64,000 nucleotides of DNA from Candidatus Altimarinota bacterium (GTDB taxonomy: Bacteria > Cyanobacteriota > Cyanobacteriia > Cyanobacteriales > Microcystaceae), in contig JAAUUT010000001.1 in the NCBI GenBank assembly GCA_012031035.1, positions 55,853 to 119,852 of the forward strand, given 5' to 3'. The position numbers and the translations under genes are program-made. The notes below the pieces were generated by a model. The model had not been told where the DNA came from, ran no database searches, and saw nothing but the letters and a program-made list of their open reading frames with translations. This document shows, piece by piece, positions 46,480 through 55,411 of the stretch; positions within the stretch are counted from its first letter, which is position 1, and each line of letters opens with the position of its first letter.

Positions 46480-46501
46480 TAGGTAGTAAAATGGCGCGCA
46501 A

Positions 46502-46559
46502 TTAACAGCAATCAGTAATCAGTGACCAATGAACTTTGCTGGTCACTGATTGCTGTTAA
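46502..46559. terminator. Bidirectional hairpin between rpoC1 and trmB, with a duplicated AATCAGT
   Basis: TTAACAGCAATCAGT at 46502-46516 and AATCAGTGACC at 46517-46527 face GGTCACTGATTGCTGTTAA at 46541-46559. The left arm carries AATCAGT twice, the right arm once, so one copy bulges. The hairpin can stop rpoC1 and trmB, which converge here. The trmB stop codon (46556) lies in it. AAAAGCGATCGC and a T-run follow. Confidence 0.65.
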
Positions 46560-47200
46560 AAGCGATCGCTCTTTTTTTGAAATAATGCCCGATAAACAGG
46601 CTTATTATGGGTAAGGGTGGCGATTTCTCGTTCGGTAGGAATGGGAAACGGATTGGTTTCCAACCAGGTTTGTGAATGTTGTTGAAAGTAAGGATGAGCT
46701 TGAATACGCGATCGCATTTCAATAGCAACCGATTCTACATCCGATTGTAAAAATAATCTTCCTCCCTCAACCATATAAGTCGCCAACAAATCGACGATTT
46801 CGGGTTGTATCATGCGGCGTTTTAAATGCCGTTGCTTGAACCAAGGATCGGGAAATTGAATGGTTGCTTGCTGCAAAACGCCTGTAGGTAAGGAGTTGAG
46901 TAAAGGTGCAAGCGAATTGGCAATATTGCAATAGAGGAAATGAAGATTCGTTAATTCTAAGCGATCGCGATAACCATTTGCCTCATCTACTAAAGGTTCG
47001 CGGATTTCAATACCCAAAAAATTCATCTGAGGGTGCAAAGGAGCCATCTGCAACAAAAACTTGCCCCTAGCACACCCAATATCGAGATGAAGCGGTTGGG
47101 TTGGGTTAGCATAAACTCGCTCCCAATCTGGCGGGGTAACTGGGGTTTGATACTTATGAGCTAGTGGATTGACGTGTTGACGAACTCGAACTCTTGCCAA
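46556..47200 (-). CDS. trmB: tRNA (guanine-N7)-methyltransferase TrmB
   Basis: The 214-residue enzyme makes m7G46 in tRNA. Motifs: the SAM-binding LDIGCARGKFLLQMA (about residue 36), NFLGIEIREPLVDEA, and the catalytic region FPDPWFKQRHLKRRMIQPEIVDLLA. The C-terminal TEREIATLTHNKPVYRALFQKK segment is usual. The stop codon is part of the STRR hairpin. It is convergent with rpoC1. Confidence 0.95.
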   Translation of the reverse strand: MARVRVRQHVNPLAHKYQTPVTPPDWERVYANPTQPLHLDIGCARGKFLLQMAPLHPQMNFLGIEIREPLVDEANGYRDRLELTNLHFLYCNIANSLAPLLNSLPTGVLQQATIQFPDPWFKQRHLKRRMIQPEIVDLLATYMVEGGRLFLQSDVESVAIEMRSRIQAHPYFQQHSQTWLETNPFPIPTEREIATLTHNKPVYRALFQKKSDRF

Positions 47201-47370
47201 GATTGCGCTCTCCCATGAGAATACTAAGTAGTGTGTGAATCATAAACCTTATGCTTAAAGTTTTTGATACCACATAACTCCTCAAGAAATCTAAAAACAA
47301 TTTTAAATGTTTACTTAGTCTTAATAAATAATTAATAGTTTTTATTCTAATATTTTTTCTAATAATTATT

Positions 47371-48072
47371 TTATTGTACTCCTACGGCTCTACCTCCCGA
47401 ACCAAAGACAATAGGAGTATCTTTTGTTTGCGGTTCCCAACCAACATCAAAACCTTCTTTCCAAGCTAACTGTCTAGCTGCACGAAAAGCTGAAAAGCTA
47501 TCTTGTCTCACAATAAAAGCTAAATACTCAGATTGAGTATTTAGCTTGTTTAAAACCATTTGATATTCCGAATTGACTTGCGATATTTCTTTTATCGATT
47601 CTCCTGTATTTGACGTTCTAGGTTCGTACATAATGGCATCCAAATCGACAAATCGCACGGTATAATTTTTAGTTTCTACTTTAAATTTTTTCAACTTTTC
47701 TAGCGTTTGATTCGTACAAGTTTCATATTCTTGTACTTGTTCGAGATAGATTTGATAAAAATAAACATCTATATTTTGAGGAATATTCGGTCGTTCGCAA
47801 ATCGGTAAAGATGTCATTAAAATCGCTAACTGGCGATCGATACTCGCATCATCAACATAAATTACTTTATTGCCTGTAACCTCAAAAAATTGCGGTTTTT
47901 TAAAAGTTTTAGAAGCTAAAGGAGTCCGAATTAAGGTGCTAGCTTGAACTGAAATTAGAGCGATGAATAAGCTAATGAACATTAGCACTCCAACCGTATT
48001 TGTTAGAATATCTAAAAATGAATCTAAATTTTGAGTAGGAACAGTCGATTTTCTAACTTTTCTGCGAGGCAT
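47371..48072 (-). CDS. ExbD/TolR-like subunit with channel Asp (motor operon, third gene)
   Basis: The 233-residue protein has one membrane helix near the N-terminus (NLDSFLDILTNTVGVLMFISLF), with Asp21 in the position of the ion-carrying aspartate of ExbD/TolR/MotB. The large exported domain ends in a segment (YLAFIVRQDSFSAFRAARQL, then EGFDVGWEPQTKD) that matches the end of the 163-residue neighbour. It follows that gene by 12 bases. I infer it pairs with that neighbour beside the MotA/ExbB-like subunit. There is no peptidoglycan-binding OmpA motif. The C-terminus is Gly-rich. Confidence 0.75.
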   Translation of the reverse strand: MPRRKVRKSTVPTQNLDSFLDILTNTVGVLMFISLFIALISVQASTLIRTPLASKTFKKPQFFEVTGNKVIYVDDASIDRQLAILMTSLPICERPNIPQNIDVYFYQIYLEQVQEYETCTNQTLEKLKKFKVETKNYTVRFVDLDAIMYEPRTSNTGESIKEISQVNSEYQMVLNKLNTQSEYLAFIVRQDSFSAFRAARQLAWKEGFDVGWEPQTKDTPIVFGSGGRAVGVQ

Positions 48073-48084
48073 ATCTTTAAATAA

Positions 48085-48576
48085 TTAGTTCCCTTGTGTA
48101 TTCTTGGATGCAGCAGGAGTTTCTATTTTAAGCTTCCAATCCTTATCGATTGGTTCGTAACCAATATCAATTCCTTGCTGTTCAATTAAATCTCTTACTT
48201 TTTTAAAAACTTCTATGCCATCTGGTCGGATAGCAACGATTAAATATTCTTGTTCCTGTCTTTGTTTAACTTCATTTAATAATTTTTTTAACGCTGAATT
48301 TGAACTTTCTATATTATTTTTTGCTACAAATTCTTGATTTGGATAAATGATAATGCCATCGTTTCGACATTCAATATAGCGAGGTGTTTTACTTGGATTT
48401 TTTCCTTCTTCATTATTTTCTTGTTTAGCTAAAATGGTGACTTCTCGTTGACTGCTAAACAACTGAGTAGTCATCACAATAATTAAAAGAATTAACGTTC
48501 CTATCGTACAAGCAAGAATCGATAAAAAGGGAAATAATTCAATTTCAATTGAAGGTCGAGAAGAACGCCTGCGCAT
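48085..48576 (-). CDS. ExbD/TolR-like subunit lacking channel Asp (motor operon, second gene)
   Basis: The 163-residue protein has one N-terminal membrane helix (LFPFLSILACTIGTLILLII). The position that aligns with Asp21 of the sister protein is Ser19. The exported domain ends with EYLIVAIRPDGIEVFKKVRDL and EQQGIDIGYEPIDKDW, similar to the sister domain. It follows the MotA/ExbB-like gene by five bases, so translation may be coupled. Similar RPDGI...GYE domains occur in planctomycete proteins as I recall. Confidence 0.75.
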   Translation of the reverse strand: MRRRSSRPSIEIELFPFLSILACTIGTLILLIIVMTTQLFSSQREVTILAKQENNEEGKNPSKTPRYIECRNDGIIIYPNQEFVAKNNIESSNSALKKLLNEVKQRQEQEYLIVAIRPDGIEVFKKVRDLIEQQGIDIGYEPIDKDWKLKIETPAASKNTQGN

Positions 48577-48581
48577 TAAAT

Positions 48582-50159
48582 TTACAAACCTCCTTCATCT
48601 GAATCGACAAAGGTAATCATTCGAGGTTTACTCATTTTTTCTAAGGCGGGTTTAAGCTGCATTAAACTTTCTCGAACTTCTAAAAGAGATTGATTGATAA
48701 CTTGGGTTTTTTCAAGCGAGAATAACATCTCTTCTATACTTTGTTGCAGTTTAGTAATTTCTGTTATTTGAACGGTTGCTTGTTCTAGGGAAGCGATACG
48801 ACTTTCTAAGATGCTTGAAGCGCGATCGAGTTGCTGGCTAATTTGTTGCGTTCGATCGACAAAACTTTTGGAAATATTAATATGAGTTATTTTAACAGTT
48901 TCGATGAGTCCGCGAATTTCTGCTATTAAATTTTGATGAGTTTGTTTTTGTTTTTCTAAGGATTCTAAATGATTGATTTTAACTGTCTTAAAAATTTCTC
49001 TAACTTCTGCAAGCAAATTTTGATGAGTTTCTTGCTGTTTCTCGAATGATTCAGAGTGCGTTGCCTTTACAACATCGATCGCGCTATGAATTTTTTCAAT
49101 GAAACTTTGATTAGTAGTTTGCTGTTTTTCTAAGGCATTAGTATAAGATTGTCTATCTACGATCGCCAGTTCGTTAACTTGACCTATTTGTTCGATAAGT
49201 CTATGGTTTACTTCTTGAAGCTTACTTACTTGAGCAACAAAATTTTGCGTTAAACTTGTAGCAGCTTTTTCGGCATATATGCGAGCAGGTTCAATTAAAA
49301 CTTCATGATTAGGTAAATGTTCTTTAAACGCTTTATCGATCGCACGATTGATAGCTTTTTCATCGAGATCGCCTCCTCTTTCTTTGAAGCGAGGTAAAAG
49401 TTGGTCGTTAATAAAAATATCAATTCCTAATAGCAATCGAGTCTCGAAACGTTCGATTAAAACCAAAGGAATCATTACAGCAACGCTAAGTAATAAAGCC
49501 AGTAAAGTTGTATCGAATGCGATCGCCAAACCCGTCGTAACCGTTCCAATTCCTTCTTTAATTTGTTCGACATCTGCTACTTTATCTAATAAATTAGAAA
49601 AGCCATTAACCGCCTCACTAATCCCAAAAACAGTTCCAATAAATCCTAATAAAGGAATCGCCCAAATAAGAATGCGCGGAAAAGTATAAGAAGATTCTGA
49701 AGCACTAATATAAAAAGAGGAATCATCTAAGGCCAAATCTGCGGCTGTTTTTCGATTTCCCGACTGAATATAAGCAGCAACGACGCGACTACAGCGAATG
49801 GCTATTAAATAAGGCTCTTTAGCAAGCGTTTTTTGGAGAGTAACAATTTCTTTTGCTTCGGGATCGTCAAAAACAATAGTTTCAGGAATCCAAAATCTTT
49901 TTAGGATTTTAAATTCTTTTTGTAACTTATAAAATTTAAGTATATTTAGAGAAACAACGACACAGGCAAAATAGATGGCTAAATGCTGAGTATAACCTCG
50001 CTTATATAATAAAATACCAATAAAAGAAGTTTTAAAAGGGGATACTACTGCATAAATAGCCAGGGCAATAACCAAGGCAATCGCTAAAATAGTTAGGAGA
50101 TTGACATCTAGCTTTTTGCGTTCAAAATCTCCTGTCGTACTATTAGATTGTCGCTTCAT
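48582..50159 (-). CDS. MotA/TolQ/ExbB-family channel protein with a long coiled-coil tail (motor operon, first gene)
   Basis: The 525-residue protein has two N-terminal helices (about 21-42 and 48-76), a cytoplasmic loop, and the MotA/TolQ pair: PLLGFIGTVFGISEAVNGF (about 170-188) and GIGTVTTGLAIAFDTTLLAL, then LLSVAVMIPLVLIERF. The last 270 residues form a coiled coil with three near-repeats of about 29 residues: LEKQQxTHQNLxAEIRxxIxTVKxTH. Most ExbB proteins lack such a tail; ZorA of the Zorya defence system has one. It starts the three-gene operon and would form the channel around the two ExbD-like proteins. Confidence 0.82.
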   Translation of the reverse strand: MKRQSNSTTGDFERKKLDVNLLTILAIALVIALAIYAVVSPFKTSFIGILLYKRGYTQHLAIYFACVVVSLNILKFYKLQKEFKILKRFWIPETIVFDDPEAKEIVTLQKTLAKEPYLIAIRCSRVVAAYIQSGNRKTAADLALDDSSFYISASESSYTFPRILIWAIPLLGFIGTVFGISEAVNGFSNLLDKVADVEQIKEGIGTVTTGLAIAFDTTLLALLLSVAVMIPLVLIERFETRLLLGIDIFINDQLLPRFKERGGDLDEKAINRAIDKAFKEHLPNHEVLIEPARIYAEKAATSLTQNFVAQVSKLQEVNHRLIEQIGQVNELAIVDRQSYTNALEKQQTTNQSFIEKIHSAIDVVKATHSESFEKQQETHQNLLAEVREIFKTVKINHLESLEKQKQTHQNLIAEIRGLIETVKITHINISKSFVDRTQQISQQLDRASSILESRIASLEQATVQITEITKLQQSIEEMLFSLEKTQVINQSLLEVRESLMQLKPALEKMSKPRMITFVDSDEGGL

Positions 50160-50219
50160 GCCTTTATTAGTAATCGTAAAATTGATTATCGTTAAGTCTA
50201 ACGCACTCGATTCCGAAAG

Positions 50220-51268
50220 TTAAGAGGGCGATCGCAAGAGAGGAAAATTCACAGTAAACGTACTTCCTTTCCCCAATTGCGAATAAACAGAAATATTCCC
50301 CCCCATTCCTTCTACCAACGTCTTGACGATGGAAAGTCCCAATCCCGTACCTCCTGTCGTTCGACTGCGGGTTTCATCCACTCGGTAAAAATGGTCAAAA
50401 ATACGGATTTGTTGCGCTAGAGGAATGCCAATTCCGCGATCGCTGACTTGGATTATTGCTTGCATTTTTTGCGAATTCATGGTAGAGGTAATCGGGTCGC
50501 GCTCCGAATAATTAACAGCATTGTCAATTAAATTGAGCAAAACTTGTTTGAGGCGATTGGGATCGGCTTTAATAACGATGGGATTGGGAAACGAATTAAA
50601 TTGGATTTGGCGATCGCTACATTCTCTAGCCGTCTTAACCACTTCTTCAATAAACTCGTTGAGAATGATGGGTTGAAAATCGAAATACATGCCGCCACTA
50701 TCCACCCGTTCTAGTTCTAGCAAATCTTGTAGCAATTGAATCGTTAACATAATTTGGTCGCTCGTGATATCCTGAGCGATATAAACTTGACCCAGATCGA
50801 CTCCTTTTACCACCAAAGCATTCTTACAAAGCAACCAATAGCGTTCGTTAACTTTCTGTAATTCGGGATTGTAAGGTATGACGAGAAGAGAAGAAAGGGT
50901 GCGATCGCGACTCCCAATGTCGATCGACGAGGATTTGGCGATAATCTGACCTTGCCCATTTTTAACCCACAATAAAGTATTATCGGTCGTCAGATTATCG
51001 ATGGTTTTTGGATTCCAGCATCCATAGACACCATATCGCTATAAATCTTGACATTTTGGGGAAAGCGATCGCCGATGTATTTAAGATTTTGCTTGTGAGT
51101 TGCAACTAAAATCGATTGCATAGCGACACTCATCCAGATCGCTACACCAGCCAACCCCGAAGCAGATACCGTTGCTACGCCAAGAGTCAGCCGTACTTCT
51201 AGAGAAGCTAGATCGATTTTCTTACTGACTTGGCGAATCGATTAGGATAGACGGCTATACCAGTTCAT
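50220..51268 (-). pseudogene. Decayed sensor histidine kinase
   Basis: The HATPase end (50972 to 50220) is intact: LLNLIDNAVNYSERD, VSDRGIGIPLAQQIRIFDHFYRVDETR and GTGLGLSIVKTLVEGMGG. The upstream part reads MNWYSRLS, a TAA, then KKIDLASLEVRLTLGVATV and ASGLAGVAIWMSVAMQSI to YSDMVSMDA before a frameshift near 51025. Between VYIAQDITSDQIML and TIQLLQDLLELERVD the second membrane helix, HAMP and HisKA His appear deleted. With no phosphoacceptor, the copy is inactive. Confidence 0.82.
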
Positions 51269-51493
51269 GAGTGAATGCTATCGATGATATACCGATCGGT
51301 ATACCAAGAAAAGATGAAAATTAAACAAGAATTATCTGAGTTTTTGCTGAAAAAGATCTATTTTTATTGTTGCTGGACAAAATGAATCCTGAAAAATTAC
51401 TATTTTTGAAAACGGAAACTGGAAGTTTTCCCAAGATGACCAAATAATTAGGAATTCGTAAATTGAAAAGCTAGTTCCCGATTAAATTTTGAT

Positions 51494-52687
51494 TTAAAGA
51501 TTCATTCCTATTTTTTTCAATTCCTGGCGAAGTCTTTCTGCTTCTCGATCGCTTTGGGATTCGTGAAGCGCGATCGCGATTTTAAACGCTTCCATACTGT
51601 CGGAATAATTTCCCACTTTTAAAAGAACAACGCCTAAATTTTGATAAGCAAAAGCATAATTGGGATTGAGTTTTATAGCTTGTTGATAAGCTGCGATCGC
51701 GTCTTGAAATCGTTCCATCCCTTTAAAAGTACCGCCTAAATTATAATAGCCTAATGCAAAGTTAGGATCGATTTTAATAACAATTTCGTAAGCTTGAAGC
51801 GCGTTTTTAAAATCCCCAACTTCTTTTAATAAACTCCCAAAATTATTATAAGCGCCTATTTTTAACAAAGGTAAAATAGGCTGTTCCATTGCTTTTTTAT
51901 AATGCTTGACTGCTGATTGTATCTCTTGTTGGCGAGCGTAGGCATTGCCGAGATGATAATGTAATTCAAATAAAACGTGTTCGTTTGCCAGATTCGATTT
52001 TAATCCTTGTTTGAGTAATTTTATTCCCTTCTTTTCTTCTCCAATTTGTAGATAAAGTCCGCCCAATTTGCTACAAACATAAGGATCGTTAGGATGAGAC
52101 GCAAAAAAGCCTTCCATCGCTTTTCTAGCTCTCGTATATTTATCTAAAGCTTCGATCGCTTCAGGTGTATAGCCATAATGAAGAATCGCAATAGGCGTTA
52201 AATCGATAACTTTCCAATGGGGTGCTTTTTTAAGCAATTGAGCGACGCGATCGTCTACGATTGAATGATAGGGACGAGTAAATTTAACGTCTGGATGATT
52301 GCGAAATAAACGAGAAACTAAAGAATAGGGAGATTGAGTAGCACCAATTTCATGACGAATTAAATTAATAACAATCGCGTTTTCATCCTCCATTGCTTTT
52401 TGCATTTGAGGGACTATTTTAGGCGCAAGTACCTCATCAGCATCTAATACTAAAACCCATTGTCCATTAACCGATTTTAAAGCTTCATTTCGCGCTGCTG
52501 AAAAGTCATTGCACCAGTCAAAATGAAGAATTTTTGCGCCAAATTCTTGAGCAATTTCTACCGTGCGATCGCTAGAACCCGTGTCCATGACAACCATTTC
52601 ATCGACAACATTTTTGACGCTTTCTAAGCATCTTGGTAAAGCGACTTCCTCGTTTTTAACAACAATACTGAGGCTGAGTTTAGTCAT
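51494..52687 (-). CDS. TPR-containing family 2 glycosyltransferase
   Basis: The 397-residue protein has an N-terminal GT-A fold: LSIVVKNEEVALPRCLESV, MDTGSSDRTVEIAQEFGA, and the DxD-like WVLVLDADEVLAP (about residues 82-88). From about residue 205 it has five or six TPR units (YCSKLGGLYLQIG, GAYNNFGSLLKEVGD, FALGYYNLGGTFKGM, YAFAYQNLGVVLLKVG). This fusion is typical of cyanobacterial GT2 proteins modifying peptides, glycans or lipids; the acceptor is unknown. Confidence 0.9.
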   Translation of the reverse strand: MTKLSLSIVVKNEEVALPRCLESVKNVVDEMVVMDTGSSDRTVEIAQEFGAKILHFDWCNDFSAARNEALKSVNGQWVLVLDADEVLAPKIVPQMQKAMEDENAIVINLIRHEIGATQSPYSLVSRLFRNHPDVKFTRPYHSIVDDRVAQLLKKAPHWKVIDLTPIAILHYGYTPEAIEALDKYTRARKAMEGFFASHPNDPYVCSKLGGLYLQIGEEKKGIKLLKQGLKSNLANEHVLFELHYHLGNAYARQQEIQSAVKHYKKAMEQPILPLLKIGAYNNFGSLLKEVGDFKNALQAYEIVIKIDPNFALGYYNLGGTFKGMERFQDAIAAYQQAIKLNPNYAFAYQNLGVVLLKVGNYSDSMEAFKIAIALHESQSDREAERLRQELKKIGMNL

Positions 52688-52951
52688 GGGTTATTTACTG
52701 ATACTTGATAGTTAAGTGCACTCGCCGATATGAGCAGATTAAATTAAGAAAAACAATATTATTTTTATGTGATGCAGTCTCAAAAAAACCAGCATAACTT
52801 CACTCAATGCCATCGACAATTTTAAACAAAGATAAAAGAAAACAGCGCGATCGCAACCTTATATAGCGAGTTTGTACCACAAAACCCGACATCTATTGCT
52901 TAATAATTTAATTGTAGGTTAACAAGAAAATAAGACGATTCTCAACGCAGT

Positions 52952-53932
52952 TTAACTCTCAAATTGCCACCTGACGGGTTCCCACTCAAAGCCACCCCTC
53001 GAACGAGGTCTAAGATAACCGATGCCGGGAAACGGGAAATGATAAGCATACATTAATTGTCGCTTGGAGGCGATCGCACTCAAAATTTCTTGGCGAGTTG
53101 TTGCCGCTTGGTCTGGAGTGGCATCAAAAATGGGTTGCCAACTGGGATTCCAAAGATTAATTGTATGAGTATGAACGACATCAGCCGTGTGAACCATAGA
53201 AGCATCGCCCGAAACAACGCGAATGGCTAATTGTCCGGCTGTATGACCGGGTGCGGGGATAGCGTAAAACCCAGGAAGAATTTCTCTTTCTCCCTCAATT
53301 GGCGTTACTTTTTCTTGAATCGCTCCCAAACATTTTTTAGCGATGCTGATGAATTGCTGTTTCGTTTTTTCATCGACTTGAATATTGGATAAATCTACAT
53401 CTGGATTCGTCCAAAAATCGTATTCAGCTTTAGAAATGTAATAACGAGCTTGAGGAAATGCTAGCGCTCCACTTTTGTCGAGTAAACCGCCTACATGGTC
53501 GGCATGAGCGTGAGTAATAATAATTGCATCGATATCCGTTGGCTGAATTTGAAGCGTTTGCAAGTTACCGATTAATTTTCCTGCTGTTGGATCGGTCAAC
53601 AAGCCGCTTCCCGAATCGATTAACACTTTTTGAGTGCCAGTATCAACCAACAAAATATTGCAGTTGAGAGTTAGCATTTCGCTTTGAAATCCTTGCTGTA
53701 AAACCTCACTCAGTTGAGCGGGAGAGGCATTACCAGCAAAGACTTTAGCTGGGACATTCAACACGCCATCTCCAATCGATGTCATTTGAAAGTCACCAAG
53801 TTTAAATCGGTAAAATTGGGCATTGTTCTGTCGAGCAACGACGCGAGATTTCCAAGCAAACGGAACCGTTGCAGCGATCGCGGCTCCAATTGCCGAAGTT
53901 AAAAAGGTACGACGAGAAACTTTTGCTTTCAT
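52952..53932 (-). CDS. Tat-exported metallo-beta-lactamase-fold hydrolase
   Basis: The N-terminus (SRRTFLTSAIGAAIAATVPFA) is a twin-arginine signal peptide. The MBL fold has the metal motif HAHADHVGG (about residue 135), with further ligands likely in PGHTAGQLAIR and TADVVHTHTINLW. The layout is like lactonase/quorum-quenching (AHL) relatives, but specificity is unknown. About 326 residues. It would act in the periplasm. Confidence 0.9.
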   Translation of the reverse strand: MKAKVSRRTFLTSAIGAAIAATVPFAWKSRVVARQNNAQFYRFKLGDFQMTSIGDGVLNVPAKVFAGNASPAQLSEVLQQGFQSEMLTLNCNILLVDTGTQKVLIDSGSGLLTDPTAGKLIGNLQTLQIQPTDIDAIIITHAHADHVGGLLDKSGALAFPQARYYISKAEYDFWTNPDVDLSNIQVDEKTKQQFISIAKKCLGAIQEKVTPIEGEREILPGFYAIPAPGHTAGQLAIRVVSGDASMVHTADVVHTHTINLWNPSWQPIFDATPDQAATTRQEILSAIASKRQLMYAYHFPFPGIGYLRPRSRGGFEWEPVRWQFES

Positions 53933-54039
53933 TATTTTTGGTATATTTTGACTAACAGAGCAGCTTACCTGTTGTCGTGTCCGTTTCGCGTCTATTTAAT
54001 AAGTATTTTTGTTTTCTTTAGAAAAGCGATCGCGATCGG

Positions 54040-54099
54040 GCTTTGTTGGGTTGAGGCAGCTTTGGTAGGATGAGTTGAAGTAACGAAACCCAACAAAGC
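54040..54099. repeat. Dispersed hairpin repeat (GCTTTGTTGGGTT)
   Basis: GCTTTGTTGGGTT at 54040-54052 pairs exactly with AACCCAACAAAGC at 54087-54099. The middle holds TAGGATGAGTTGAAGTAACG. Shorter relatives (GATGGGTTTCGTTCCTCAACCCATC) lie at 55828-55852. The family resembles palindromic repeats scattered in cyanobacterial genomes. Confidence 0.7.
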
Positions 54100-54167
54100 T
54101 TATGATTGTCGAGTTTCGCTATCGCTCATCCTCAAACTACAGAAAATTAACGATTTCAGGAATTTTG

Positions 54168-55307
54168 TCAATCAATCCGTTTGTATTTGTTAACGTTGGC
54201 AATTACCTGAACTATTTGACTTCGTTCTTTAGCTCGTTGTATTAGGAATTTGTCCTCTTCAGACTGTTCTAACCAATCAAAAAAACGCTGTATACCATTT
54301 CGAGTAGAACTGTCATCCCGGCAATCGGATATTAATATTAGCTGGCTTTTATGTATACGATCTGCTGCATAAATACCAAAAGGTTGCAATATAAGTATTA
54401 TGTCAGGAGAACCCATTAACTTTCTTACTTGCGCCTCTGTTACCTTACCATAACAAGCAATAAAATGGACGGGTCCTATATAATTATCTCCTACTAAAGA
54501 AGAATTTATATAATCATGAATAAAAGGCTGACCAATCATTTCTCTAGCAGCAGCAACCGCCATAGAATCAGGAATACCATGACATTGAAAAAAAACTAAT
54601 TTTTCTTTTTCTTTAATTGGAATAAAAACACCAATATTTTCTTTTTCTAATGCTCCTTCACGAGATTTAAGACTCTTGTAAAGAGTCTGCTCAATCATTT
54701 TTTTCCGTTTTGAGAAATCTAATTTACTCCAATCTAAAGCTTCTCCAGTACAAAACTTTCCTTTGCGAGCCTCTCTTACACCAAGACGAACCATTTTGGG
54801 AATAGCATCTTGCAAAGCCTCTTTACATCTTTCAATAATTTGTTCGCCATTATTAGCTGTTTGACCTCTAAAAAGGTTTTGTTTGTCTATATATTTTTTA
54901 AAACGTTCATCACGCTCATGTTTATTACTTGTTTTAGTTGATGTAATTTCAATCAATCGAACTTTTGCAGGTGCGATGGATAAAGCTGTTTGTAGCTCAG
55001 CATGGCAAATACCGATATCACCATCTTCTTTTGCCCATCCACTATTACCGTTGTAGAGAACGAGTACAATATCCGCTTGTTGTATTTGATTCATACAATG
55101 GTCCCAGGAATCTTGGGAGCCTTCATCGGGAGGAGCATCTTCGTTGATCCATATTTCAAAAAGCTGATTATTAAACAGTTTGATGGCTTCCAATTCTTCT
55201 TTTAACTTACACCGAACATCTGAAAGCGTCTTTTTCTGACCCTGAAACTCAATCTCATCTCGACAGCGACTAGAAATCATAACGTGAATCTTCTTAGAGT
55301 TAGCCAT
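54168..55307 (-). CDS. DUF4062 domain protein, possible signalling or defence factor
   Basis: The 379-residue soluble protein starts KKIHVMISSRCRDEIEFQGQ, with a TIR/SIR2-like alpha-beta N-terminal domain (DIVLVLYNGNSGWAKEDGDIGICHAEL, about residues 75-105). This is the DUF4062 pattern. DUF4062 domains resemble TIR folds and occur in NTPase signalling proteins. The C-terminal half (VGDNYIGPVHFIACYGKV, GSPDIILILQPFGI) is not recognised; it has no STAND ATPase. It stands alone between an MBL gene and a broken nuclease, in repeat-rich DNA. Confidence 0.68.
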   Translation of the reverse strand: MANSKKIHVMISSRCRDEIEFQGQKKTLSDVRCKLKEELEAIKLFNNQLFEIWINEDAPPDEGSQDSWDHCMNQIQQADIVLVLYNGNSGWAKEDGDIGICHAELQTALSIAPAKVRLIEITSTKTSNKHERDERFKKYIDKQNLFRGQTANNGEQIIERCKEALQDAIPKMVRLGVREARKGKFCTGEALDWSKLDFSKRKKMIEQTLYKSLKSREGALEKENIGVFIPIKEKEKLVFFQCHGIPDSMAVAAAREMIGQPFIHDYINSSLVGDNYIGPVHFIACYGKVTEAQVRKLMGSPDIILILQPFGIYAADRIHKSQLILISDCRDDSSTRNGIQRFFDWLEQSEEDKFLIQRAKERSQIVQVIANVNKYKRID

Positions 55308-55411
55308 GATTTATTTTCTGTGAATTATAAGTCTGATACGGTTACAGTGATAGAGTTCCCAGAAATTTGGCTAAAATAAAAACTTTAGGTATAAAAGCAA
55401 AATTTTTCTTT

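Noticed and set aside
47371..50159. Zorya defence system
   Set aside because: A ZorA-like tail is present, but no OmpA-type ZorB, ZorC, ZorD helicase or ZorE nuclease is in the operon, so the label would be unsupported.
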